A DNA stretch of 64,000 nucleotides, taken from NCBI GenBank assembly GCA_965230665.1, contig CBDDLM010000004.1, positions 1,922,001 through 1,986,000 on the forward strand, given 5' to 3'. The DNA is from JAGNRR01 sp965230665. Lineage in GTDB: Bacteria > Bacteroidota > Bacteroidia > Chitinophagales > Chitinophagaceae. The first letter of the stretch is position 1, and every line of letters starts with the position of its first letter. Under the pieces are notes generated by a model. It was not told the DNA's origin. It did no database searches and was given only the letters and a program-made list of their open reading frames with translations. A program made the position numbers and the translations under genes. Shown here piece by piece: positions 34,577 to 43,623 of the stretch.

Positions 34577-35506
34577 TCATTTATCCGATCGAAATTTGAA
34601 GAGCTGCTTTAAGAATCGCTTATAGCCTATCCAGATATCTGAAATAAACCCACTTTTATTATAAGGGTTGTTGGGGATACCAATTTCTACAGATTCCTCA
34701 GGTGGTGAATACGTTCCAAATAGCTTATCCCAAAATATGAAAACGACACCATAGTTTTTGTTGTAGTGTTTAGCATGTACAGAGTGGTGAATTCTATGTA
34801 CAGAGGGTGAAACGAAAATAAGTCTTCCTAGAAACCCCCAGTGCTGAGTTAGATTTGAGTGGAGCAACCCTTGTTGCACCTGTACCAACATAGCAATATA
34901 AATGATATTGATAGGAGATGCTCCGATGAGTTTCCAAAACAATGTATCTGTGATGATCACAATAGCCGCTTCAACAAAATGTCCTCTTTGAGCGCTCATA
35001 ACATTAAATTCAGTTGCACTATGATGAAAAGCATGTAGTTCCCATAGCGGTCTAAAAGTGTGAAACATTCTATGATTCCAGTAACCTTTCAAATCAGAAA
35101 GAATAAACACTACAACGAATTGCAGCCAATCAAGTTTAATATGATCAGTAGCAAAGACATTAATGTCTTTTGTGAGTAACCAATTGATAAGGTAAAACAC
35201 ACCAAGTGTCATGATAACACCGATAAAATTGAAGACACCCAGCCCGCTTAGTATCCAACTGATAATATCAGTGAGCGTACTTTTGGTTAATGTACTTAAT
35301 CTACTAAGGGAACTTTTTCTTTTGTCCTTAATTAAGATATACTCTACGAATAAGGAAACAATAGTGACTAGAACAAAAAAACCTATTGTTTTAAAACTTA
35401 GATTTTGAAGTCCAGAAATTTCGTAAATCTTTTTAATAAAGAAGGATAAGAAACTCTCCCAAGAAGAGAATACTTCATCTATTTTATTTTGTACAGATAG
35501 TAACAT
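34577..35506 (-). CDS. Sterol desaturase/fatty acid hydroxylase family membrane protein
   Basis: Integral membrane di-iron oxygenase. Four to five hydrophobic helices and the three histidine clusters HRMFH, HAFHH and HRIHHSVH are visible, with a further conserved region FWDKLFGTYSPP. Family members hydroxylate or desaturate lipids or sterol-like compounds, or act on alkylglycerols; the actual substrate is unknown. 309 residues is normal. It converges on murA with four bases between stops and is downstream of gcvT by 78 bases. Confidence 0.9.
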   Translation of the reverse strand: MLLSVQNKIDEVFSSWESFLSFFIKKIYEISGLQNLSFKTIGFFVLVTIVSLFVEYILIKDKRKSSLSRLSTLTKSTLTDIISWILSGLGVFNFIGVIMTLGVFYLINWLLTKDINVFATDHIKLDWLQFVVVFILSDLKGYWNHRMFHTFRPLWELHAFHHSATEFNVMSAQRGHFVEAAIVIITDTLFWKLIGASPINIIYIAMLVQVQQGLLHSNLTQHWGFLGRLIFVSPSVHRIHHSVHAKHYNKNYGVVFIFWDKLFGTYSPPEESVEIGIPNNPYNKSGFISDIWIGYKRFLKQLFKFRSDK

Positions 35507-35584
35507 ACTTCATACGGCATGCGGTTTTATACCAACAACTCAAAACTACTAAATTATAAAGTTTCTCAAAAGGCACCGAGCGAC

Positions 35585-36682
35585 TTAGGCATCTCCTTTA
35601 TAAAATGGCACTTTAACCGTAACCGCCTTTAAGCTTTTATCCCGAACCGAAATAAATATCTCGCTTCCACTTTTGGCATGTTCACGTTTTACATACCCCA
35701 TCCCAATTGCCTTGCCTAAGCTTGGACTTTGCGTGCCACTAGTCACTTCTCCGATTTCATTCCCGGCGGCATCATTTATCTTATAATGCTGTCTTGGAAT
35801 ACCTCGATCTATCATTTCAAATCCGACCAAACGACGAACTGGTTTTTCTTCTTTTACTTTCTCAAGAAATTCACGATCTGTAAATTCCTTAGTGAATTTT
35901 GTAATCCAACCTAGGCCAGCTTCTATTGGATTTGTGGTATCACTAATATCATTACCATAAAGTGCAAAACCCATTTCCAGACGCAAAGTATCACGAGCAG
36001 CTAATCCCGTAGGTTTTATGTCGAATTCTGCACCTGCTTCCATAATGGCGTTCCAAACGGCTGCATGATCCGCATCTTCATTTTCAAAGTATATTTCAAC
36101 CCCTCCACTACCCGTATAACCTGTAGCGGAAATAAGAACATTATCCATTCCGCAGAAAGAGCCCTTTACAAAAGTGTAATAGTCCAAATTTATAATATCC
36201 ATATCTGTTAATTTCTGAATGACTTCTACGGCTTTAGGACCTTGAACAGCCAGCAGTGCGGTTTTATCAGAAATATTGTGCATCTCCACATTGTTCGTAT
36301 TGTGCTTTTGGATCCAATTCCAATCCTTTTCAATATTACTAGCGTTCACAACGAGCATATAAACTTTATTCTCTTCAACACAATAAACCAGTAAATCATC
36401 TACGATGCCTCCTTGACCATTTGGGAAGCATGAATACTGCGCTTTACCCTTGTTCAGTTTAGCAGCATCATTTGATGTCACACGTTGAATTAAATCTAGA
36501 GCTTGATCTCCTTTTAGAATGAATTCTCCCATATGACTTACATCAAACATTCCGACACTATTTCGAACGGCGTCATGTTCATCTTTAATACTGCTGTAAG
36601 AAATTGGCATATTATAACCGGCGAACTCAGCCATCTTTGCACCAAGCTTTTCATGAATATTGTTAAAAGGAGTTTGTTTCAT
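35585..36682 (-). CDS. gcvT: Aminomethyltransferase, glycine cleavage T protein
   Basis: Transfers the methylene group from the aminomethyl-lipoyl H protein to tetrahydrofolate, releasing ammonia. Characteristic blocks are FAGYNMPISY, GMFDVSHMGEF, the folate-binding DDLLVYCVEE, GYTGSGGVEIYFE and LRLEMGFALYGND. 365 residues is the usual length. The other glycine cleavage genes (gcvH, gcvP) are not in the window. A perfect -7 box ends four bases before the ATG at 36682, predicting a leaderless mRNA. Confidence 0.97.
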   Translation of the reverse strand: MKQTPFNNIHEKLGAKMAEFAGYNMPISYSSIKDEHDAVRNSVGMFDVSHMGEFILKGDQALDLIQRVTSNDAAKLNKGKAQYSCFPNGQGGIVDDLLVYCVEENKVYMLVVNASNIEKDWNWIQKHNTNNVEMHNISDKTALLAVQGPKAVEVIQKLTDMDIINLDYYTFVKGSFCGMDNVLISATGYTGSGGVEIYFENEDADHAAVWNAIMEAGAEFDIKPTGLAARDTLRLEMGFALYGNDISDTTNPIEAGLGWITKFTKEFTDREFLEKVKEEKPVRRLVGFEMIDRGIPRQHYKINDAAGNEIGEVTSGTQSPSLGKAIGMGYVKREHAKSGSEIFISVRDKSLKAVTVKVPFYKGDA

Positions 36683-36686
36683 GCGA

Positions 36687-36694
36687 CAAATTTA
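36687..36694 (-). promoter_or_regulatory. -7 promoter box four bases before gcvT
   Basis: On the minus strand this reads TAAATTTG, a perfect TAnnTTTG match, with exactly four bases (36683-36686) before the ATG. Confidence 0.6.
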
Positions 36695-36788
36695 GCTTCT
36701 AGCTTTAAGTATTTACGACTTTATCTTCTAAACTCTTAAAGACTTCAGAAAATCTCGGCTGTAGCCCTCGAATACTAAGTAGTTCATT

Positions 36789-36796
36789 TACATTTG
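36789..36796 (+). promoter_or_regulatory. -7 promoter box for the M28-PDZ gene
   Basis: TACATTTG is a perfect TAnnTTTG match, 21 bases before the GTG start at 36818. Confidence 0.5.
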
Positions 36797-36817
36797 TGGA
36801 CCAAATTGATTTAGTTA

Positions 36818-38419
36818 GTGATAAAGAAAGTCTTATTGGTTTTTATGATATCCTTAGGTGGGTCCATCGCAGTTTGTCATGCCCAATGGAATATGGGTAA
36901 AGTTAAGAATATACTGGGTGGTAAGAAAGAACCAAGCCAACTTGAAAATCATATACAACAGCTCGAAAGTTTGGAAGGCACAGGTCGTTCTGTTGGTACA
37001 GATGCTGAATTTAAAACGGCTAAATATATTGGTGATCAGTTTCGTTCGTTGTTTTATAAGCCTTACTTAGGTCAATACATTCATCCATTTGCTATTGCCA
37101 ATAGGAATAATCTAAGTAGTGATTCCTATATAAAAATATTTGGCCAGAAACTTTCGTTGGGGACAGAAGTTATTATTCCACCTTTTAGTGGTACTGGAAA
37201 GTTTAATGCTCAGGCATTACCTGGGATGCCTGAAGCTGAGAACCTATGGTTTGTAAAATTTAGTGATGTTGGGGAAGATCTTAATAATAACGAGGGGAAT
37301 GGATTGGAAAAAATATACAATAAGGCAAAGGATGCGATTTCGAAAGGAGCTGAGGCGGTAATGTTTGTAAACGACGTAAATCTTGCCAATGATTTCACCA
37401 ATGGAATTAGTATTAAGAAAACTGCCCTGACAAAACCAACTTTTATATTGAACCATACTGCTTATAAGAAGTATATCTTACAACAAGGAAAAGGGCAAGA
37501 TTGGATTAATGTAGATTATGACTTTTCTAAAACTCGACGTACAAAAGAAGGTCATAATGCTGTTGGATACTGGAAAAATCAGACACCCATTAATGTTATT
37601 GTGGCAGCACGCCTAGATCATCTACCTGGTAAGGCGGATAATGTAAGTGGTATGGCTGCTTTATTGGATTTAGCAGATAGAATCAATCAAATGCGTCTGG
37701 GGAATTATAATTATATTCTAGTTGCACTTTCAGGAACAAATGATGACCGGAAAGGAGCAGAGAGTTTTATAAAAAAATTTAGATTGAATAAAGAAAATGT
37801 GAACTGTATGATACATATTGATGATATCGGAGCGCTAAACAGTTCGAATGAAATTTTCTTAAGCGGTATGGGAACCGCACCCGACTGGGAGATGGTTATC
37901 AGTGGTTTTGAAAGTGATTTTATGGTTCATGGAGTAGCATCCGGAGAAGTAGGTGATGGGAGTCATCTAAGTTTCTATGAAAAAGAAATTCCAGTCCTAA
38001 ATGTTTTTACGAAAAGAGCAAATCAAGATCTTAAAAAATTAAATAAAGAGGGTGTTGCACGTATTAGTTTGAATTTAGCAGATATGCTTATGGAAATTGA
38101 TAATTTATCTCGATTTGAGTTTACGAAAACAAAACCCCTACCGCAAATTGGGAAAATGAATCTTGAGGTGTCCATGGGGATTATTCCTGATTATGCCCAC
38201 GCCGGAACTGGTGTATTAGTAGGAGGTGTGAGAAAAAAGAGTCCGGCAGCCTTTTCTAACGTCCAGTCTGGTGATATTATATTAAAAATGGAAGACTATG
38301 ATATCCGTGACGCCAACGACTATGCCAGAGAATTAGCTAAGTATAAGAAAGGAGATCGAATTATGATTCAGGTGAAACGAAATGAGGTCAATAAAAAAAT
38401 GCTAATCACATTTAAGTAA
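36818..38419 (+). CDS. Exported M28-like peptidase with PDZ domain, probably catalytically degenerate
   Basis: A signal peptide (MIKKVLLVFMISLGGSIAVC, cleaved near HAQ) leads to a PA-like insert, an M28 zinc-aminopeptidase fold and a C-terminal PDZ domain (ALVGGVRKKSPA-like region, about residues 445-530). The M28 ligands are altered: the usual HxD is R265-L-D, and the catalytic/ligand EE pair in GEE is T307-N308. Asp274 (ADN), Asp335 (IDD) and His383 (GSH) remain. It is thus likely a binding protein rather than an enzyme. GTG at 36818 is the start. The stop abuts that of the convergent gene. Confidence 0.82.
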   Translation: MIKKVLLVFMISLGGSIAVCHAQWNMGKVKNILGGKKEPSQLENHIQQLESLEGTGRSVGTDAEFKTAKYIGDQFRSLFYKPYLGQYIHPFAIANRNNLSSDSYIKIFGQKLSLGTEVIIPPFSGTGKFNAQALPGMPEAENLWFVKFSDVGEDLNNNEGNGLEKIYNKAKDAISKGAEAVMFVNDVNLANDFTNGISIKKTALTKPTFILNHTAYKKYILQQGKGQDWINVDYDFSKTRRTKEGHNAVGYWKNQTPINVIVAARLDHLPGKADNVSGMAALLDLADRINQMRLGNYNYILVALSGTNDDRKGAESFIKKFRLNKENVNCMIHIDDIGALNSSNEIFLSGMGTAPDWEMVISGFESDFMVHGVASGEVGDGSHLSFYEKEIPVLNVFTKRANQDLKKLNKEGVARISLNLADMLMEIDNLSRFEFTKTKPLPQIGKMNLEVSMGIIPDYAHAGTGVLVGGVRKKSPAAFSNVQSGDIILKMEDYDIRDANDYARELAKYKKGDRIMIQVKRNEVNKKMLITFK

Positions 38420-39532
38420 CTAGTGATTCTCTTTGAATAGTTCTTCTAATTTGTTCTCTAAAGCAAGCCCTCTATAATCTTTACCAATAACCTTTCCTTT
38501 TTTATCTAAAAGTACAGTACGTGGTATTGTAGGTACATAATACAAATTCTGAGTAATTCTCTTCTCCGTTTTCTTATCATCAACCACACTAATCCATGGC
38601 AGTTGATATTTTTTTAGGGCTCTAAGCCATTGTTCTTCTTTGTTATCGATAGACACGCTTACAATTTCAAACCCTTTGTCTTTATATTTTTGATAAGCGA
38701 CTTTCAAATGTGGAATTTCTCGAACACAGGGTCCGCACCAACTAGCCCAGAAATCAATCAATACATATTTCCCTCTAAAGTCGCTAAGTGTGTGCTTTTT
38801 CCCATCTTTATCGAGTAGTGTAAAATCGGGTGCTTCATTACCAAGATCCATGGCGGTTAAGCGTTTGATTCTATTATCTATCTGTTTGCCAAAGTGTGTC
38901 TGTTTGCCTTTGGTGCTGAGCTTATCGAATAAACCTTTTAAATCTGAAGCTGGAATTCTTTGATTTTTGTTTGCGACATCAAAAATCATATAAGCACCTA
39001 AATTGTTATCCTGTTGATAGTTAAGAAACTCAATGTATTTCTGGTTTATTTGCATTTGAAGAAATTTCACACGATTTCGTAAGCTATCCTTGTTCTTTAC
39101 TTTGGTAATGGCACCTTGAGCTAATTGACTTTCTCTCTGAATTGTACCCTGATCTGTCATGAATCTACTGTACTCGGCTTGAGCTTTACTTCCTTTAGTC
39201 GTCTTTATAGATAACTGCGGTTCAGAGATTGTGGCATTAAAATTTGAGTTGGGTTCTACAAATACGATTAGAGCTTGTCTGGGCTGCATCCGAGCAACCG
39301 CATATGGAGTAATTGTGCTCGTCTCGTTTTTGATAGAGATGTTTCCATTGACGACTTTTAAGGTGTCGATCTTATAGGTTATTAGGTTCTGAAGAAGGTA
39401 GGTTTCAAAATTATAACCATTGGGTGCTTTCTGACCTGCAGGAAGGTCCCGATCAAAAGATATGGTAATTCTTTTTTGAGACCAAGCTGTAATATTAACT
39501 GTGAGTAGGAGGAGGGTAATGATCTTTTTCAT
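38420..39532 (-). CDS. TlpA-family thioredoxin with DUF4369-like N-terminus
   Basis: Exported by a signal peptide (KKIITLLLLTVNITAWSQ). The first 200 residues resemble the DUF4369 domain that often precedes TlpA in Bacteroidota. The thioredoxin domain at about 230-370 carries WASWCGPCVREIP, then a cis-proline segment (YVPTIPRTVLLDKKG). It probably reduces periplasmic disulphides. Six bases downstream of a paralogue, so the two are co-transcribed. Confidence 0.9.
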   Translation of the reverse strand: MKKIITLLLLTVNITAWSQKRITISFDRDLPAGQKAPNGYNFETYLLQNLITYKIDTLKVVNGNISIKNETSTITPYAVARMQPRQALIVFVEPNSNFNATISEPQLSIKTTKGSKAQAEYSRFMTDQGTIQRESQLAQGAITKVKNKDSLRNRVKFLQMQINQKYIEFLNYQQDNNLGAYMIFDVANKNQRIPASDLKGLFDKLSTKGKQTHFGKQIDNRIKRLTAMDLGNEAPDFTLLDKDGKKHTLSDFRGKYVLIDFWASWCGPCVREIPHLKVAYQKYKDKGFEIVSVSIDNKEEQWLRALKKYQLPWISVVDDKKTEKRITQNLYYVPTIPRTVLLDKKGKVIGKDYRGLALENKLEELFKENH

Positions 39533-39538
39533 AGTTTA

Positions 39539-40618
39539 TTATTTGAGTAAATTGCTCAGTTCGTTTTCTAAATCTACACCCCGCAAGTCTTTACCAATTA
39601 TTTTACCTTCGGGATCTAGCAAGAAATTAGAAGGGATTGATTTTATATTATAAAGACCTACGACACTACTATTCCAACCACTAAGGTCCGAAACATGTTT
39701 CCACTTTAATTTATCCTTGGCAATAGCTGCAAGCCATTGTTTTTTATTTTCATCTAAAGATACACCTAGGATTGTAAAATTTTTGTTTCTGAATTTTTTG
39801 TAAGCTGCAACCACATTGGGATTTTCAGCACGACAAGGAGCACACCAGCTAGCCCAAAAATCAATTAAAACATATTTACCTCTGAAAGAGGCAAGGTCCA
39901 CTTTTTTGCCGTCGACATCGTCTAAAGTAAATGTTGGTGCTGCCTTGCCTATGGCCGTGGCTTCATCGGCGTCGATTAGTTCAATCATTTTCTTGCCAAA
40001 ATGACTCTCTTGAATATGTTTATCCAGCTTATTTAAATAGTTTTTCTTCTCTGCCACGCTTAACTGCGGTTTCTGTCTAAAGTATTCATATGTCAAAAGA
40101 GAAGACACATAGCTACCTGGATTTTGGCTAACAAAGTTGAGGTTGGCTTCTTCATATTTCTTTTGAATAGAAAGTGCTACATTTTGTACTTCGGCCTGTT
40201 CTAATTTACCAGCCATGGCCAGCATTTGCACGGAGTCAAATTGCGCTAGTAAGGGTTTCGTCATGGCTGTAAATTGTTCATATTCCTTTTGAGTTTTACA
40301 GCCTTTAATCTTTACACTCGAGGGTTCGTTAGCAGTAAACTCAATATTCGTAGAGCCTTGATTCGCGTAAAATATTGTTTGAGCAGGAAGTAATTCAGGA
40401 GAGAATATTAGAAACGGAGTTGGTTCTTCCGCTACACCAGCTATTTTAAAAGTTCCATCAGTTACATTCAGTGTATCCTGTTTTTCCGTGTGTAAATTTA
40501 CTAAGTATATAGTACCTTCTTTTTTATTCTTAACGGTTCCGCTAATGGTAAAGCCCTTTTTACTTTGACAGGCCGACAAGCTCACTAAAAGAATACAAAT
40601 GGGTAATAAATGTTTCAT
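39539..40618 (-). CDS. TlpA-family thioredoxin lipoprotein with DUF4369 domain
   Basis: ATG at 40618 starts a lipoprotein signal (MKHLLPICILLVSLSAC); three upstream codons are dropped because a -7 box lies just beyond. DUF4369 (GFTISGTVKNKKEGTIYLVN) spans about residues 22-120, a helical linker follows, and the thioredoxin domain (WASWCAPCRAENP; cis-proline SIPSNFLLDPEG) fills the end. It is a paralogue of the next gene with the same domain order; the pair differ in that this one is lipid-anchored. Confidence 0.9.
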   Translation of the reverse strand: MKHLLPICILLVSLSACQSKKGFTISGTVKNKKEGTIYLVNLHTEKQDTLNVTDGTFKIAGVAEEPTPFLIFSPELLPAQTIFYANQGSTNIEFTANEPSSVKIKGCKTQKEYEQFTAMTKPLLAQFDSVQMLAMAGKLEQAEVQNVALSIQKKYEEANLNFVSQNPGSYVSSLLTYEYFRQKPQLSVAEKKNYLNKLDKHIQESHFGKKMIELIDADEATAIGKAAPTFTLDDVDGKKVDLASFRGKYVLIDFWASWCAPCRAENPNVVAAYKKFRNKNFTILGVSLDENKKQWLAAIAKDKLKWKHVSDLSGWNSSVVGLYNIKSIPSNFLLDPEGKIIGKDLRGVDLENELSNLLK

Positions 40619-40624
40619 AGAATA

Positions 40625-40632
40625 CAAAGGTA
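40625..40632 (-). promoter_or_regulatory. -7 promoter box for the TlpA pair
   Basis: On the minus strand this reads TACCTTTG, a perfect TAnnTTTG match, six bases from the ATG at 40618. The leader would be one or two bases. Confidence 0.55.
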
Positions 40633-40820
40633 TTTTAATTCTAAACCAATGCCATGCAATTCAATTTTATTTAACGAAGAGCTTGTTTTACAGCACTTTG
40701 AGAGGGTTGCTGTTAAAGAAAGTATAAATCGAAAGGCACTATGTAATAAAACTTAAAGTCCTGCGTCTATATAGGGTATAGTTTTTTCATAAATAGGGGT
40801 TGTGTTTAATTACACAAGGG

Positions 40821-40848
40821 AAAACCGTCTCATTCTTGGGACGGTTTT
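40821..40848 (-). terminator. Rho-independent terminator after crcB
   Basis: Twelve-base arms AAAACCGTCTCA and TGGGACGGTTTT pair with a single wobble around a TTCT loop, six bases past the crcB stop on the minus strand. Confidence 0.75.
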
Positions 40849-40854
40849 TTTCAT

Positions 40855-41223
40855 CTAGGCTTTAATTACTTGAAATCCGAGAAAAGTACAGATAAGACAC
40901 ATGGCAAGGGTAAGTGTTATATACAGGACGAAAAGAAAGTAATTCCCTGTTCTCAGGAGCAAGATGTTTTCTGCGCTAAAAGAGGACATCGTTGTAAATC
41001 CACCACAAAAACCAACGGCTGCTAAAAGTTTGTATTGTTGCTCCCAAAGTTGATGTTTAGTGAAAAGCGCAAAAAGGATACCAATAAGTAAACTGCCCAA
41101 GACATTTGCAATGAAAGTTCCTATAGGAAACATAGTTTTTTTTTCAACAAATGCCATAGATAATAAGTAACGCAATCCGCTACCTAGGCCACCACCGATA
41201 AATACTAATAAGAAGTCTTTCAT
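40855..41223 (-). CDS. crcB: Fluoride channel CrcB/Fluc
   Basis: A small four-helix membrane protein (122 residues) that exports fluoride as an antiparallel dimer. Signature residues are GGGLGSGLRYL near the start, GTFIANVLGSLLIG (Asn of the pore), and GFCGGFTTMSSF with the Phe-box and the sodium-binding Gly/Thr turn. Only one gene is present, consistent with a dual-topology homodimer. No fluoride riboswitch was seen in the 87-base gap to lysA. A near-match -7 box (TATCTTTA, 41231-41238) lies seven bases upstream. Confidence 0.94.
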   Translation of the reverse strand: MKDFLLVFIGGGLGSGLRYLLSMAFVEKKTMFPIGTFIANVLGSLLIGILFALFTKHQLWEQQYKLLAAVGFCGGFTTMSSFSAENILLLRTGNYFLFVLYITLTLAMCLICTFLGFQVIKA

Positions 41224-41298
41224 TGAAGGTTAAAGATATAGCTAAATTATAGATTGTTTTCTTGTGATAATTTGCGGGATGCTCTTAGGCACATTACA

Positions 41299-41306
41299 TA
41301 TCTTTG
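41299..41306 (+). promoter_or_regulatory. -7 promoter box four bases before lysA
   Basis: TATCTTTG is a perfect TAnnTTTG match. It ends four bases before the ATG at 41311, predicting a leaderless message, and falls inside the longer alternative frame, which argues against that longer start. Confidence 0.6.
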
Positions 41307-41310
41307 GCAG

Positions 41311-42513
41311 ATGATTACGGATAACATTTTATGTGATATAGCGAATGAATTTGGTACACCACTTTATGTTTATGAAAAAGAAAAGATCGAGGAGAAAGTA
41401 GGTAAACTACAAGATGCTTTTAAGAAGATGCCTACACGTTTTTTTTATGCATGTAAGGCATTATCTAATATCAATATATTAAAGATTATCGCCCAAAGTG
41501 GAATTGGGTTGGATACAGTAAGCATCAATGAGGTTAAACTTGGATTGAAAGCAGGTTTTGAACCAAGCAACATACTGTATACACCAAACTGTGTGGCCTT
41601 TAAAGAAATTGCACAAGCGAAAGAACTTGGTGTGCACATCAATATAGATAATATTTCTATTCTTGAACAATTTGGAAATGCTTTTGGAGATAGCTATCCA
41701 GTTATGATCAGATTAAATCCGCACATCATGGCTGGAGGAAATTATAAAATATCTACAGGGCATATTGATTCGAAATTTGGGATTTCGATTCATCAGATGA
41801 GACATATAGAACGAGTTGTGAAGACCACCAATCTAAGGGTTGAGGGTTTACATATGCATACGGGGAGCGAAATAAAAGATGTAAACGTTTTTATGCAAGG
41901 AATGGAAGTTATGCTAGAGGCAGCAGAACATTTTCCAAGTATCAAATATCTAGACCTTGGTAGTGGCTTTAAAGTCCCTTATCGTAATGATGAGTTAGAA
42001 ACAGACGTAATTCATCTAGCACAATCGTTGAACAAACGATTAGAGGAATGGCAACAAGAGCATGATAAGGAAATTGAAATTTGGTTTGAACCTGGAAAGT
42101 TTGTCGTAAGCGAATGTGGTCATTTCGTGGTAAAAACCAATGTTGTAAAGCAGACCCCAGCAACAGTTTTTGCTGGTGTCAATTCTGGTTTTAATCATCT
42201 AATACGTCCCATGTTTTATGATGCTTACCATCAAATCGATAATATTTCTAATCCCAATGGAACGAAAAGAATTTATACGATCGTTGGTAACCTTTGTGAG
42301 ACCGATACATTTGCATGGGATCGAGTAATGACTGAGGTGAATGAAGGAGATTATTTGGTATTCAGAAATGCTGGGGCCTATGCCTTTGAAATGGCTTCGC
42401 GTTTTAACTCTCGTTTACTACCTGCTGAGGTATTGGTATCAGAAGGGAAAGGGCAGTTGATTCGCAAACGCGATGAGTTTGAAAACCTGCTGGCTAATCA
42501 GATTGAGCTCTAA
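41311..42513 (+). CDS. lysA: Diaminopimelate decarboxylase
   Basis: PLP enzyme that converts meso-diaminopimelate to lysine. Visible features are the PLP lysine in FFYACKALSNI, HMHTGSEIKD, the Gly-rich phosphate loop LDLGSGF, EPGKFVVSECG, and GNLCETDTFAW with the active-site Cys-Glu-x-Asp. ATG at 41311 is chosen over an in-frame TTG 19 codons upstream because it fits the family's N-terminus and the promoter box directly precedes it. Its stop overlaps that of the convergent lipoprotein by four bases. Confidence 0.95.
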   Translation: MITDNILCDIANEFGTPLYVYEKEKIEEKVGKLQDAFKKMPTRFFYACKALSNINILKIIAQSGIGLDTVSINEVKLGLKAGFEPSNILYTPNCVAFKEIAQAKELGVHINIDNISILEQFGNAFGDSYPVMIRLNPHIMAGGNYKISTGHIDSKFGISIHQMRHIERVVKTTNLRVEGLHMHTGSEIKDVNVFMQGMEVMLEAAEHFPSIKYLDLGSGFKVPYRNDELETDVIHLAQSLNKRLEEWQQEHDKEIEIWFEPGKFVVSECGHFVVKTNVVKQTPATVFAGVNSGFNHLIRPMFYDAYHQIDNISNPNGTKRIYTIVGNLCETDTFAWDRVMTEVNEGDYLVFRNAGAYAFEMASRFNSRLLPAEVLVSEGKGQLIRKRDEFENLLANQIEL

Positions 42514-42839
42514 TTACCAATTAAACTTTCTAGACATATTGTGTCTCCCTTAGGATTCGAAATTGTATAAGCGATGTAATCCTTCTTATAAATAGAAATT
42601 AGATCTTTACAAAAGTCATGACTGTACTTGTAATACCCATTATGATCCGTAAAGACAGGAGGGGATAGCGTGTCTTTTCCATAAACTCCCGAGTCAACTT
42701 CGATTCTTGCGTGAACGATTGGTTTGCCCGTTTTCTTGTCAATGACATACCCACTCCCTTCATGATGACAGTCGCAGGAAACAATCAACAAGGATATAAG
42801 CATACATAAAGATAGGAGTATTATAGAGCGTAAAAACAT
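42510..42839 (-). CDS. Small lipoprotein with carboxypeptidase-regulatory-like fold
   Basis: Lipoprotein signal LCMLISLLIVSC, then a short beta-sandwich with GSGYVIDKKTGKPIVHARIEV and TDHNGYYKYSHDFC, typical of regulatory-like (transthyretin-type) domains. 109 residues. Function unknown. Overlaps lysA by four bases and lies 11 bases downstream of the methyltransferase gene, so it is probably transcribed with it. Confidence 0.75.
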   Translation of the reverse strand: MFLRSIILLSLCMLISLLIVSCDCHHEGSGYVIDKKTGKPIVHARIEVDSGVYGKDTLSPPVFTDHNGYYKYSHDFCKDLISIYKKDYIAYTISNPKGDTICLESLIGN

Positions 42840-42850
42840 TATTCTCGATT

Positions 42851-43597
42851 CTAAGTCTTGTTATCATTGGTCTGAGAAGCCTTGAATTCAGCAATGCGTT
42901 CTTGTATTATTTCGTGATAAAGAGGATTTATCTCGAATCCAATATAGTTACGATTTGTTTTCATACAAGCTATTGCCGTTGTGCCGCTTCCCATAAAAGG
43001 ATCAAGCACAATATCGTCTTCATTACTACTAATTTCTATATAAGGAGTGCATACTTTTAACGGTTTTTGAGTTTTATGTTTTTTTCGTTCCTTACCCATG
43101 CATATAGGACTTTGAATGAAATTATGCATTTCGTTGACAGGTTTATGGTTCCAAGTTTTGGGAGAGCCTTTGCTAAAATGCACCATCAGCTCCATACTAT
43201 TCGCAAACATTTTCCTAGTGTGTATGGCTGGAAAAGGATTAGTCTTGTGCCAATGAATAACTTTTCGAAACTTAAAACCAACTTTTTCTACTATACGGTT
43301 GATGTATGACACAAAATCGTCGCCACACCATAAATAACCACTGCCGCCTTCTTTGCAGACTCGGTAGCATTGAACTAATACTTCTTCAAGAAATTGGAGA
43401 TATGATTCCTCAGAGCTGAAACCATCAAAATCGAACTCGGTAACTACATCTTTATGATTCTTAAGAGCCGTTACATTTTGTGCCCTGTATTGGTAGTAGG
43501 GCGGATCTGTAAAAATCAAATCAACACATTGGTCAGGAAGTTCTTGAAGACCTGTTAAGCAGGAGATTTTGGAAATATGGTTGAGCCGCAAAGACAT
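42851..43597 (-). CDS. DNA methyltransferase, N4/N6 type (beta order)
   Basis: A 248-residue site-specific DNA methyltransferase. The catalytic motif IV DPPYYQYRAQ is N-terminal and the AdoMet-binding motif I DPFMGSGTTAIAC is C-terminal, the beta-class order. ATG at 43597 is chosen; the frame can extend five codons to a TTG. No restriction endonuclease or specificity gene is adjacent, so it may be an orphan regulatory methylase or part of a system whose nuclease is elsewhere. The recognition site cannot be deduced. Confidence 0.9.
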   Translation of the reverse strand: MSLRLNHISKISCLTGLQELPDQCVDLIFTDPPYYQYRAQNVTALKNHKDVVTEFDFDGFSSEESYLQFLEEVLVQCYRVCKEGGSGYLWCGDDFVSYINRIVEKVGFKFRKVIHWHKTNPFPAIHTRKMFANSMELMVHFSKGSPKTWNHKPVNEMHNFIQSPICMGKERKKHKTQKPLKVCTPYIEISSNEDDIVLDPFMGSGTTAIACMKTNRNYIGFEINPLYHEIIQERIAEFKASQTNDNKT

Positions 43598-43623
43598 TTG
43601 TTTGTAATACAATTTAGCTAAAT

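Noticed and set aside
36818..38419. Reading the M28-like gene as a pseudogene
   Set aside because: The frame is complete with signal peptide and PDZ domain; only active-site residues are changed, so it is better described as a pseudoenzyme.
41254..41310. Longer N-terminus of lysA starting at TTG
   Set aside because: The -7 box lies within it and the family begins at the internal ATG.
41224..41310. Possible fluoride riboswitch before crcB
   Set aside because: The 87-base gap shows no pseudoknot-like elements that I can recognise and is largely taken by divergent promoters.
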